From Gemmobacter denitrificans (GTDB lineage Bacteria; Pseudomonadota; Alphaproteobacteria; Rhodobacterales; Rhodobacteraceae), in the NCBI RefSeq assembly GCF_036964905.1, contig NZ_JBALHR010000004.1, forward strand, positions 310,001 to 374,000: a stretch of DNA of 64,000 bases, written 5' to 3'. The position numbers and the translations under genes were made by a program. This document shows, piece after piece, positions 27,817 to 35,507 of the stretch (its first letter is position 1; the number at the start of each line of letters is the position of its first letter). Under the pieces are notes generated by a model that was given only the letters and a program-made list of their open reading frames with translations, made no database searches and was not told the DNA's origin.

Positions 27817-28605
27817 ATGAAGCTGACTGCCGCCCTTGCCGGCCTCGCGCTGGCGGCCACCACATCCTTTGCCCAGGCCGAAGCCCTGCCCGATCTGCAG
27901 GGCCGCGAAATCGTGGTGGTGACCGAAAACGCCTATCCGCCGCTGCAGTTCATCGATGCCTCCGGCGCGGCTGTCGGCTGGGAATATGATGCGATGGCCG
28001 AAATCGCCAAGCGCCTGAACGCCACCGTCACCTATGAAAACACCAGCTGGGATGCCATGATCCCCGCCGTTTCGGGCGGGCAGTATGACATGGGCATGAC
28101 CGGCATCACCATCCGCGACGACCGCAAGGAACAGGTGGATTTCTCGGATGCCTATATGCGGTCGGAAATGGTGATGATGGTGCGCGGCGATGAAACCCGG
28201 TTCACCGATGCCAAATCTTTCGGGGCCAATCCCGATCTGCTGATGGCAGCTCAACCGGGCACCACCCCTTTCTATGTCGGGGTCTATGAGGTGCTGGATG
28301 GCAACGAGGCCAATCCGCGCATCAAGATGTTCGAAACCTTCGGGGCCGGGGTCGAGGCGCTGCGGTCCGGCGATGTCGATCTGGTGCTGACCGATGGCAC
28401 CAGCGGCGCGGGCTATGTCGCCGCATCCGAAGGCGGGCTGAAGATCGTGGGCGACAAGCTGGGCACCGAGGATTTCGGGTTCATCTTCCCGAAAGGCTCT
28501 GATCTGGTGGCGCCGATCAATGCTGCCATCGCTGCGCTGAAGGCCGATGGCACCCTGGCCGCGCTGGACAAGAAGTGGTTTCTTGACACCAAGCTGGGCC
28601 AGTAA
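27817..28605 (+). CDS. Amino-acid ABC transporter substrate-binding protein
   Basis: 262 aa from the second of two adjacent ATGs (27817), six bases after GGGGAG. Signal peptide MKLTAALAGLALAATTSFAQ. Family 3 solute-binding pattern: GREIVVVTENAYPPLQFIDA, GWEYDAMAEIAKRLN, WDAMIPAVSGGQYDMGMTGI, and DVDLVLTDGTSGAGYVA. It delivers a polar amino acid to the permease encoded 30 bp downstream. No ATPase gene follows. Confidence 0.92.
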   Translation: MKLTAALAGLALAATTSFAQAEALPDLQGREIVVVTENAYPPLQFIDASGAAVGWEYDAMAEIAKRLNATVTYENTSWDAMIPAVSGGQYDMGMTGITIRDDRKEQVDFSDAYMRSEMVMMVRGDETRFTDAKSFGANPDLLMAAQPGTTPFYVGVYEVLDGNEANPRIKMFETFGAGVEALRSGDVDLVLTDGTSGAGYVAASEGGLKIVGDKLGTEDFGFIFPKGSDLVAPINAAIAALKADGTLAALDKKWFLDTKLGQ

Positions 28606-28635
28606 CCGACAGAAAGATACCGGATTGGCCTGCTT

Positions 28636-29418
28636 ATGACTTCCGGCCCGCCGGACAAGGATTTCCCATGGTGGCTCGTCGTGCTTTGCGCGGCGGGCCT
28701 TTGGCTGTTTTACGAAGTCTGGGCCAGCCCGGTCTATGCCCAGATCATGGGAAAGCTGTCGAAGGGCATCGGCATCACGCTGATGGTGACCGCGGTGGCC
28801 TTTGTTGCCGCTGCCAGCCTTGGGCTTGTGCTGGCGGTCGCGGCGGGGTCGCGCCATCTGCTGATCCGGCAGGCGGTCCGGCTTTATGTCGAGGTGGTGC
28901 GCGGCGTTCCGATCATCGTGTTGCTGCTCTATGTCGCCTTTGCGGCTACCCCTGCGGCCGTCTGGCTGTGGAACAGCGCGGGCCTGCCCGAGGTGAAGGC
29001 GCGCGATGTTTCCTTGCTGTGGCGGGCCGTGATCGCGCTGACCATCGCCTATTCGGCCTTTCTGGCCGAAGTGTTCCGCGCCGGTCTGGCCTCGGTCGAT
29101 CGCGGCCAGATCGAGGCGGCCATGGCGCTTGGCCTGTCACCCTGGCAACGGTTCCGGCTGATTGTCTTTCCGCAGGCCTTCCGCACCATCCTGCCGCCCT
29201 TGGGCAATGATTTCGTGGCCATGGTGAAGGACAGCTCGCTGGTATCGGTGCTGGGGGTTGCGGATGTAACCCAGTTGGCCAAGGTCACATCGGCCGGCAA
29301 TTTCCGCTATTTCGAAACCTATAACAGTGCCGCCCTGATCTATCTGACGCTGACGGTCGGCCTGTCGCTGGCACTGCGACAGCTGGAACGCCGGCTGCGC
29401 GGCACGGAACAGCGCTAG
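28636..29418 (+). CDS. Amino-acid ABC transporter permease
   Basis: 260 aa, HisM/GlnP type. It has about five hydrophobic segments, a GITLMVTAVAFVAAASLGLV start of the permease domain, RLYVEVVRGVPIIVLLLYVA, and the EAA loop EAAMALGLSPWQRFRLIVFP that docks the ATPase. The ATPase must come from elsewhere in the genome. It forms a pair with the binding-protein gene. Confidence 0.93.
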   Translation: MTSGPPDKDFPWWLVVLCAAGLWLFYEVWASPVYAQIMGKLSKGIGITLMVTAVAFVAAASLGLVLAVAAGSRHLLIRQAVRLYVEVVRGVPIIVLLLYVAFAATPAAVWLWNSAGLPEVKARDVSLLWRAVIALTIAYSAFLAEVFRAGLASVDRGQIEAAMALGLSPWQRFRLIVFPQAFRTILPPLGNDFVAMVKDSSLVSVLGVADVTQLAKVTSAGNFRYFETYNSAALIYLTLTVGLSLALRQLERRLRGTEQR

Positions 29419-29524
29419 GCAATGGATGTTGCCCCGCGCCTTGCCCGCGCGTAAGCTGCGCCGAAAGACCGGCTGCACCGCTGTGTGCAGCACAAGGCAG
29501 AACCGAGCAGTTCAGGGCAGGGCA

Positions 29525-29896
29525 ATGGGCGCGATCACGATTCAGCAGATGGCCGACCGTGTGGCGGGTCTGATGGAAGACCGGCTGCGCATCCGTGGCA
29601 CGGGTCTTGCCGAAAAACTGCGCCGGGGGGGCGGCAAACTGCCCCGGAAGGTGCGCGCTGCCGCAGAACGGCTGGCCGATGCCGCGCATCGGTCGCAAAA
29701 TCCCAAGCTGTTGCTGCAGATCGACGAAGGCGCCGTGGCCGAGGATTACGACATCTGCGTGCGGCATCTGTCCCCGCTTGGGGCTGCGGCGCGGCGCAAG
29801 GGGATGCTGGCGGCCTTCGTGGCACAGGTGGCCTTTGGTCTTGTGGTGCTGGCCGCGCTGGTCCTGATCGTGCTGAAGGCGCGCGGGTTGATGTGA
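29525..29896 (+). CDS. Hypothetical protein with C-terminal membrane anchor
   Basis: 123 aa from ATG 29525. A basic, helical cytoplasmic part (QQMADRVAGLMEDRLRIRGT, LAEKLRRGGGKLPRKVRAAA) is followed by one hydrophobic helix near residues 96-117 (FVAQVAFGLVVLAALVLIVL). The family is not recognised. It lies between the ABC permease and mnmH, 107 and 49 bp away, in the same direction. Confidence 0.65.
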   Translation: MGAITIQQMADRVAGLMEDRLRIRGTGLAEKLRRGGGKLPRKVRAAAERLADAAHRSQNPKLLLQIDEGAVAEDYDICVRHLSPLGAAARRKGMLAAFVAQVAFGLVVLAALVLIVLKARGLM

Positions 29897-29945
29897 CCGG
29901 CGCGAAGGGTTTGAATCCCGGTGCAGGCAGCGATAGGGTGCCGGC

Positions 29946-30992
29946 ATGGCCATCACACTCTCCTCGCTCCGCCAATTCGACAGCCTCGGCTTCGACACCA
30001 TCATCGACGTGCGCTCTCCCGCCGAATGGGCAGAGGACCATATGCCGGGCGCGATCAGCCTTCCGGTGCTGGACAATGAGGAACGCGCACGCGTCGGCAC
30101 GATCTACAAGCAGGAAAGCCCGTTCAAGGCGCGCAAGGTGGGGGGCGCGCTGGTGGCCCGCAATGCTGCTGCCCATCTGGAAGGCCCTTTGGCCGCGATG
30201 GACGGGGGCTGGATGCCGCTGGTCTATTGCTGGCGCGGCGGCATGCGGTCGGGGTCATTCGCCACCATCCTGAAAAGTGTGGGCTGGCGCGCCGATGTGG
30301 TCGAGGGCGGCTACAAGACTTGGCGGCGGCTTGTGGTGACGCAGGTCTATGATCTGCCGGTGCCCAGCCCGCTGGTGGTGCTGGATGGCAATACCGGTTC
30401 GGCCAAGACGGCCGTTCTGGCGGAACTGGCGGCCCTTGGCATGCAGGTGATCGATCTGGAAGGATTGGCCCGGCATCGCGGATCGCTGTTCGGGGCTGTC
30501 GAAGGCGGGCAGCCGTCGCAAAAGGCCTTTGAAGGGGCGCTGGCGCTGGCGCTGGCCCGGCTGGACCCGGCGCGGCCCGTGGTGGTGGAGGCCGAAAGTT
30601 CCAAGGTCGGGAATTGCCGCCTGCCGCCGCGGCTGTGGCGGGCGATGGTCGCTGCGCCCCGGATTGAAATCGCGGCCCCAAGGCCGGAGCGGGCGGCCTA
30701 TCTGACCCGCGCCTATGCCGATCTTCTGGCTGATCCGGCGCGATTGGCGGCGGTGGTTGGCCTGCTGCGCCCCTTGCACCCGGCCGAGCGGATTGCGGAA
30801 TGGCAGGCCATGGCGTGGGCGGGGGCCTTTGCCACGCTGGCCGACAGCTTGATGGCGCATCACTATGACCCGCGCTATGCCAAGCACCGGGCGCGGATGG
30901 AAGTCCCGGTCACCCGGATCGAGACGCAAGACCTGTCAACGACGGGTGTGGCGGCACTGGCGCGCGAGATTGCCGGGCAGTTGCGCGGCTGA
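29946..30992 (+). CDS. mnmH: tRNA 2-selenouridine synthase MnmH (SelU)
   Basis: 348 aa. The N-terminal rhodanese domain has IIDVRSPAEWAEDHMPGAIS and the active-site loop VYCWRGGMRSGS with the catalytic cysteine near residue 94. The C-terminal P-loop domain has VLDGNTGSAKTAVLAELAAL. It replaces the sulfur of 2-thiouridine at tRNA position 34 by selenium, using selenophosphate. The facing gene on the other strand is selD, the selenophosphate maker. Confidence 0.95.
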   Translation: MAITLSSLRQFDSLGFDTIIDVRSPAEWAEDHMPGAISLPVLDNEERARVGTIYKQESPFKARKVGGALVARNAAAHLEGPLAAMDGGWMPLVYCWRGGMRSGSFATILKSVGWRADVVEGGYKTWRRLVVTQVYDLPVPSPLVVLDGNTGSAKTAVLAELAALGMQVIDLEGLARHRGSLFGAVEGGQPSQKAFEGALALALARLDPARPVVVEAESSKVGNCRLPPRLWRAMVAAPRIEIAAPRPERAAYLTRAYADLLADPARLAAVVGLLRPLHPAERIAEWQAMAWAGAFATLADSLMAHHYDPRYAKHRARMEVPVTRIETQDLSTTGVAALAREIAGQLRG

Positions 30993-31003
30993 AGCGGCAG
31001 GTG

Positions 31004-31036
31004 CCTTCGGCGGGGATCTGTTTGCCAAGATAAAGG
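31004..31036 (+). repeat. Dispersed intergenic element, copy 2
   Basis: Core GGGGATCTGTTTGCCAAGAT followed by AAAGG, between convergent mnmH and selD. It matches copy 1 (6155-6190) at 18 of 25 core positions. Like copy 1, it sits just after a gene end. Confidence 0.45.
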
Positions 31037-31037
31037 A

Positions 31038-33221
31038 TCAACCGGCGGTGATGCGGGGCGGGCCTTCGGTCATTTCACCGATGATCGCGGCGGGACCGCC
31101 CAGGGCTTGAAGCGCGGTCAGCGTGTGGTCGGATTGTGCTGCGGGCACGCAAGCCAGAAACCCGCCGCAGGTCTGGGGGTCAAACAGCAGCGCGCTGGCC
31201 GGGCTGTCGGCGCTGTGCAAATGGCCGATCAGTGCGGCGCGATTGGCGGGTGCGATGCTGGAGGCCACACCGCGCGCGGCAAGGCTGGCTGCCCCGGGCA
31301 AAAGCGGCAGCGCCGCCAGAGACAGGCGTGCGGCGGTGCCGGAGGCTGCGCAGATTTCCCACAGATGGCCTGCCAGACCGAAACCGGTGATATCGGTCAG
31401 CGCCGTCGCCTGATCGCGCAGAAGGCGCGCGGCGGGACCGGGGTCTTGCAGCATGCTGGTCAGGCAGGCGGCCACCGCCTCGCCCAGCATCAGGCCCTCT
31501 GGCGCGATCCGGGCCATTTCGGCAGCCATGATGGTGCCGGTGCCCAGCGGTTTGGTCAGGATCAGCCGGTCACCCGGGCGCGCGCCGCCTTTGGTCAGGA
31601 TATGTGTGGCGGTGCCGGTGACGGTAAAGCCGATCGACAGTTCAGGGCCGATGGCGGTATGGCCACCGACGATGTCGGCCCCGGCGGCGGCAAAGGCGGT
31701 GCCGGCGGCCTCCATGATGTCGCGCAGGGTTTCGGCCTGCAGGCGGGCCGACAGGCGTGGCAGGGTGATCTGGGCCAGCGCGGTTTCAGGATCGGCCCCC
31801 ATGGCCCAGACATCCCCAAGCGCATGCAGCGCCGCGATCCGCGCCATCAGCGCCCAATCCAGCGTCAGGCTGCGCAGATGATCGGTGGTCAGCACCTGAA
31901 ACCCGTCGGCGTGGCGGATCACGGCGGCATCATCGCCCGGCCCGGTCAGCACGGCGGGGTTGCGCGGGGCAGGCAGGTTGGCCAAGGCGCGCGCCAGATC
32001 GCCTGAACCCACCTTGGCGCCACAGCCGCCGCAAAGCGGTTTTGGCCCCACTGCCTCGGCCAGACCTGCGGCGGCGGGCATGGGCAGCGCAGGCGCAACC
32101 ATCCGGGGCAAATGGTGGAATTTGGCCATGAAACTGCGATCTATCCGGTCTTTCCAGCGCCACAGGATCGGGGCGGACAGCCGCAGCCCGAACTTGTCGG
32201 CCAGCGCACTGCGCCGCCCGGTCGAAACCAGTTTCAGGTAATCACGCTGCGGCTGATAGGCGCGCATCTGGCCACTTTCGGCCAGAGCAACGCGCAGATT
32301 GTGCAGCAGCACCGGGGCCTCGCGCACGGCAAAGACCCCGGCCTTGGGACGCGGGGCATGGGCCAGATGGGCGCAATCGCCTGCGGCAAAGATTGCCGGA
32401 TCGCTGGTCTGCAATTGGGGCGAGACGGTCAGGAACCCGTCGGTCAGATGCAGGCCCGTCTCGGCCAACCATCCCTGCGGACGCGATCCGGCGACGGACA
32501 GGGTGAAATCCGATCCGATCACACGCCCATCGGCCAGATGCACGGCATCGGATGTCAGGCCAGCCACCTCGGCCCCTTCGATCAGCGTGATCCCGGCCCG
32601 GGCGAGTTCGGCCCGCAGCCCCTGTTGCGCGCCGCGCCCGATATTCGGCAGCGCGGTGCCCCGGTCGATCAGCGTGATCTGCGGGGCCGCGCCGGTCTGG
32701 GCCAGCCGGTACTGCGAGGCCAGCGCCAGTTCCACCCCGCCGATTCCGGCGCCGATCACCACCACCCGGGGCGCGGGCAGGGCGCGGGCGACGAAACCCG
32801 CCCAGGCCTCGGCATAGGCGCCGAGCGGTTTGGCGGCCACCCCATGTTCGGCGTAGCCCGGCAGCATCGGCAGATCGGAGGAGATGCCGATATCGACCGA
32901 GGCAATGTCATAGCGGATCGGGGCGCGATCCTGCAGGATCACCCGCCCCGCCGTACGGTCGATCCCGATGGCGCGATCCAGCACGACCCGTGCGCCCGCG
33001 AAACGGGCCAGCGCCACAAGATCGATCATGATTTCGTCGCGCCGGTAATGGCCTGCAATCAGCCCCGGCAACATGCCCGTGTAGGGGGCCACCGGGCCTG
33101 GGTTGATGACGGTCAGCCGTGCACCGGGCAGCGGGTTCATGCCCCACATGCGCAGCACCAGCGCATGGGCATGACCGCCGCCGATCAGCACCAGATCGCG
33201 TGTCTGTGGCAAGCTTTGCAT
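31038..33221 (-). CDS. selD: Selenide, water dikinase SelD fused to an NADH-dehydrogenase-like flavoprotein
   Basis: 727 aa from ATG 33221, with GGGGG five bases before. Residues 1-370 form a pyridine-nucleotide oxidoreductase: DLVLIGGGHAHALVLRMW, VVVIGAGIGGVELALASQYR, IFAAGDCAHLAHAPRPKAG. Residues about 395-727 are SelD: PLCGGCGAKVGSGDLARALA, where the catalytic residue is Cys rather than Sec, VLTGPGDDAAV, ALGDVWAMGADPETAL, DIVGGHTAIGPE. It makes selenophosphate from selenide and ATP; the flavoprotein half may reduce selenium to selenide (inference). It faces mnmH. Confidence 0.95.
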   Translation of the reverse strand: MQSLPQTRDLVLIGGGHAHALVLRMWGMNPLPGARLTVINPGPVAPYTGMLPGLIAGHYRRDEIMIDLVALARFAGARVVLDRAIGIDRTAGRVILQDRAPIRYDIASVDIGISSDLPMLPGYAEHGVAAKPLGAYAEAWAGFVARALPAPRVVVIGAGIGGVELALASQYRLAQTGAAPQITLIDRGTALPNIGRGAQQGLRAELARAGITLIEGAEVAGLTSDAVHLADGRVIGSDFTLSVAGSRPQGWLAETGLHLTDGFLTVSPQLQTSDPAIFAAGDCAHLAHAPRPKAGVFAVREAPVLLHNLRVALAESGQMRAYQPQRDYLKLVSTGRRSALADKFGLRLSAPILWRWKDRIDRSFMAKFHHLPRMVAPALPMPAAAGLAEAVGPKPLCGGCGAKVGSGDLARALANLPAPRNPAVLTGPGDDAAVIRHADGFQVLTTDHLRSLTLDWALMARIAALHALGDVWAMGADPETALAQITLPRLSARLQAETLRDIMEAAGTAFAAAGADIVGGHTAIGPELSIGFTVTGTATHILTKGGARPGDRLILTKPLGTGTIMAAEMARIAPEGLMLGEAVAACLTSMLQDPGPAARLLRDQATALTDITGFGLAGHLWEICAASGTAARLSLAALPLLPGAASLAARGVASSIAPANRAALIGHLHSADSPASALLFDPQTCGGFLACVPAAQSDHTLTALQALGGPAAIIGEMTEGPPRITAG

Positions 33222-33365
33222 GGTAACCCCCGGTTTGGCGGGCACCATAATCTGCATGGGCGGCAAGCGCGAGGGGGCGCGACTGCGACAGATCGGGTCG
33301 CAGCGGGGGCTGATCTTGGCGCTGATCCGGCCTATCTGGGGCAGAAGGAAACAGGAAGGCGGATC

Positions 33366-35384
33366 ATGGGCTATTTTCTGGGGGTCGATACCGGCGGCAC
33401 CTACACCGATGCGGTGATCGTGGACGAGGCGGCGGCACAGGTGATCGGCAAGGCCAAATCGCTGACCACGCGCGGCGATCTGGCGCTTGGCATCGGACGG
33501 GCGGTGGATGCCGCACTGGCCGGGGCGGGCGTGGCCCCCGCCGCGGTGACCATGGTGTCACTGTCCACCACGCTGGCCACCAATGCGCTGGTCGAAGGGC
33601 AGGGCGGGCGGGTCGCGCTGGTCTTCATCGGCTTTGATGACAGCGATCTGGAACGCGGCGGCCTGACCGAGGCCTTGGGCGGCGATCCGGTGATCCGGTT
33701 GGCGGGCGGGCATGAACATTCGGGCGCTGAAACCGCGCCGCTGGACCTGGCGGCGCTCGAGTCGCAGGCGGCGCTGCTGGGCCCGGATGTCATGGGCTTT
33801 GCGGTGGCTGCACGCTTTGCCACCCGCAATCCGGCGCATGAAGTGGCGGCACGGGCGGCGATCCGGCGGGTGACCGGGCGGCCGGTGACCTGTTCGCACG
33901 AGCTTTCGGCCAATCTGAACGGGCCGAAACGGGCGCTGACGGCGGTGTTGAACGCGCGGCTGATCGGCATGATCGACCGGCTGGTGGCGGCATGCGAACG
34001 CCATCTGGCGGCAGTCGGGATTGATGCGCCGCTCATGGTGGTGCGGGGCGACGGGGCGCTGATTTCGGCTGCCATGGTGCGCGAACGCCCGATCGAAACG
34101 ATCCTGTCTGGCCCCGCCGCCAGCATCGTGGGCGCGCGCTGGCTGACCGGCGAAACCGATGCGCTGGTGTCTGATATCGGGGGCACCACGACCGATGTGG
34201 CACTGTTGAAGGATGGCCTGCCCGAAATCGACCCTGAAGGGGCGCGCGTCGGGGGCTTTCGCACCATGGTCGAGGCGGTGGCAATGCGCACCACCGGGCT
34301 GGGTGGCGACTCTGAGGTGCATCTGATCCAGACCGGGCTGGAAGGCGGTCTGCGTCTGGGGCCAAGGCGGATGATCCCGGTTTCCCTTCTGGCGGTGGAT
34401 CACCGCGAGATGGTGCATGCCGCGCTGGATCGCGCGCTGTCTACCGAAGTGGCGGGTGATTTTGACGGGCGTTTCGTGGTGCCGATGGGGGGCTCGACCG
34501 GCGGGCTGACAGCACGCGAAGCGGCGCTGCTGGCCCGCATCACCGAACCCATGCCATTGGCACGGCCCATCACCTCGCGGCTGGAAGTGGCGGCGATGGA
34601 TCGGCTGGTGGCACGCGGGCTGGTGATGCTGGCCGGGGTGACGCCGTCGGATGCCAGCCATGTGCTGGGCCGTCTGGCCGATTGGGATGGCGAGGCCGCC
34701 GAAAAGGCGCTGCGCCTGCTCGGCCGTCGCCGCACCGGGCGGGGCGAGCGGTTTTCCAATGATCCCGCCGCACTGGCGCAGATGATTGTCGATCAGCTGA
34801 CGGCACAGACGGTGGATTGTCTGATGGAGGCGGCCTTTGGCGAAGAGCCGGCCTTTGCAGCCGAGGCCCCCGATGCGCTAGCCCGCCACATTCTGACGCG
34901 CGCAGGGTTGCGCGATCATCGGGGCATCGTTCAGGCCCGCATCACGCTGGGGGTGCCGGTGATCGGGCTTGGCGCATCGGCCCCTTCTTATTATGGCGCG
35001 GTGGGGCAGGCGATCGGGGCGCGGATGATCCTGCCGGAACATGCCGGGGTGGCCAATGCCATCGGTGCCGTAGTCGGGCAGGTGCGCCAAAGCCTGTCCG
35101 GCCTGGTGACCAGCCCGGGCGAGGGCCGGTTCGTCGCGCATCTTCCCGAAGGCAATCAGCTTTTTGCGGATCGCGATCAGGCGTTGGCCGCGTTGGAAGC
35201 GGCCCTGGGCGCAGAAGTGCAGGCCCGTGCCCTGCGTGCGGGCGCGGCAGAGACAACCTTGCAAGCCAGTTGCGATCTGCGCGAAGCCGAGATCGAAGGC
35301 CGCCGCATGTTCATCGAAGCACGCGTCACGGTCACGGCCGCCGGCCGGCCGCGTGTCGCACATCCGCGCGAAGAAAATTGCTGA
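33366..35384 (+). CDS. Hydantoinase/oxoprolinase A-like protein
   Basis: 672 aa. ATG 33366 has GGAAGG before it. It begins with the actin-like phosphate loop MGYFLGVDTGGTYTDAVIVD, then LSTTLATNALVEGQGGRVAL; the second nucleotide region is LVSDIGGTTTDVALLKDG, and a metal-like HEHSG and EVHLIQTG follow. HyuA enzymes hydrolyse cyclic amides such as N-methylhydantoin or 5-oxoproline with ATP, usually with a HyuB partner. No HyuB gene follows; the next features are a tRNA and a mobile element. The substrate is unknown. Confidence 0.85.
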   Translation: MGYFLGVDTGGTYTDAVIVDEAAAQVIGKAKSLTTRGDLALGIGRAVDAALAGAGVAPAAVTMVSLSTTLATNALVEGQGGRVALVFIGFDDSDLERGGLTEALGGDPVIRLAGGHEHSGAETAPLDLAALESQAALLGPDVMGFAVAARFATRNPAHEVAARAAIRRVTGRPVTCSHELSANLNGPKRALTAVLNARLIGMIDRLVAACERHLAAVGIDAPLMVVRGDGALISAAMVRERPIETILSGPAASIVGARWLTGETDALVSDIGGTTTDVALLKDGLPEIDPEGARVGGFRTMVEAVAMRTTGLGGDSEVHLIQTGLEGGLRLGPRRMIPVSLLAVDHREMVHAALDRALSTEVAGDFDGRFVVPMGGSTGGLTAREAALLARITEPMPLARPITSRLEVAAMDRLVARGLVMLAGVTPSDASHVLGRLADWDGEAAEKALRLLGRRRTGRGERFSNDPAALAQMIVDQLTAQTVDCLMEAAFGEEPAFAAEAPDALARHILTRAGLRDHRGIVQARITLGVPVIGLGASAPSYYGAVGQAIGARMILPEHAGVANAIGAVVGQVRQSLSGLVTSPGEGRFVAHLPEGNQLFADRDQALAALEAALGAEVQARALRAGAAETTLQASCDLREAEIEGRRMFIEARVTVTAAGRPRVAHPREENC

Positions 35385-35391
35385 TTTCGGC

Positions 35392-35420
35392 TTGACGCTT
35401 CCAACGCCTGCGCTTAGTTA
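35392..35420 (+). promoter_or_regulatory. Candidate promoter of the CAT-anticodon tRNA
   Basis: TTGACG at 35392-35397, 16 bases, then TTAGTT at 35414-35419, 11 bp before the tRNA. Confidence 0.45.
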
Positions 35421-35430
35421 CCGCGCCAGT

Positions 35431-35507
35431 GGCTAGGTAGCTCAGTTGGTTAGAGCACGCGACTCATAATCGCGGGGTCGGGGGTTCAAATCCCCCCCTC
35501 GCCACCA
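35431..35507 (+). tRNA. tRNA with CAT anticodon (tRNA-Met or tRNA-Ile2)
   Basis: 77 nt with encoded CCA. D arm GCTC-AGTTGGTTA-GAGC, anticodon arm CGCGA-CTCATAA-TCGCG, T arm GGGGG-TTCAAAT-CCCCC. The acceptor GGCTAGG / CCTCGCC has one mismatch (T4 against C69). It may be elongator Met or the lysidine-modified Ile2. The serine-recombinase gene on the other strand ends inside the anticodon (stop at 35464-35466), so the 3' half of this tRNA is the likely attachment site. Confidence 0.9.

Noticed and set aside
32112..33365. Upstream extension of the hydantoinase-like frame
   Set aside because: Antisense to selD and of low-quality composition; the conserved start MGYFLGVDTGGTYTD with a ribosome site is at 33366.
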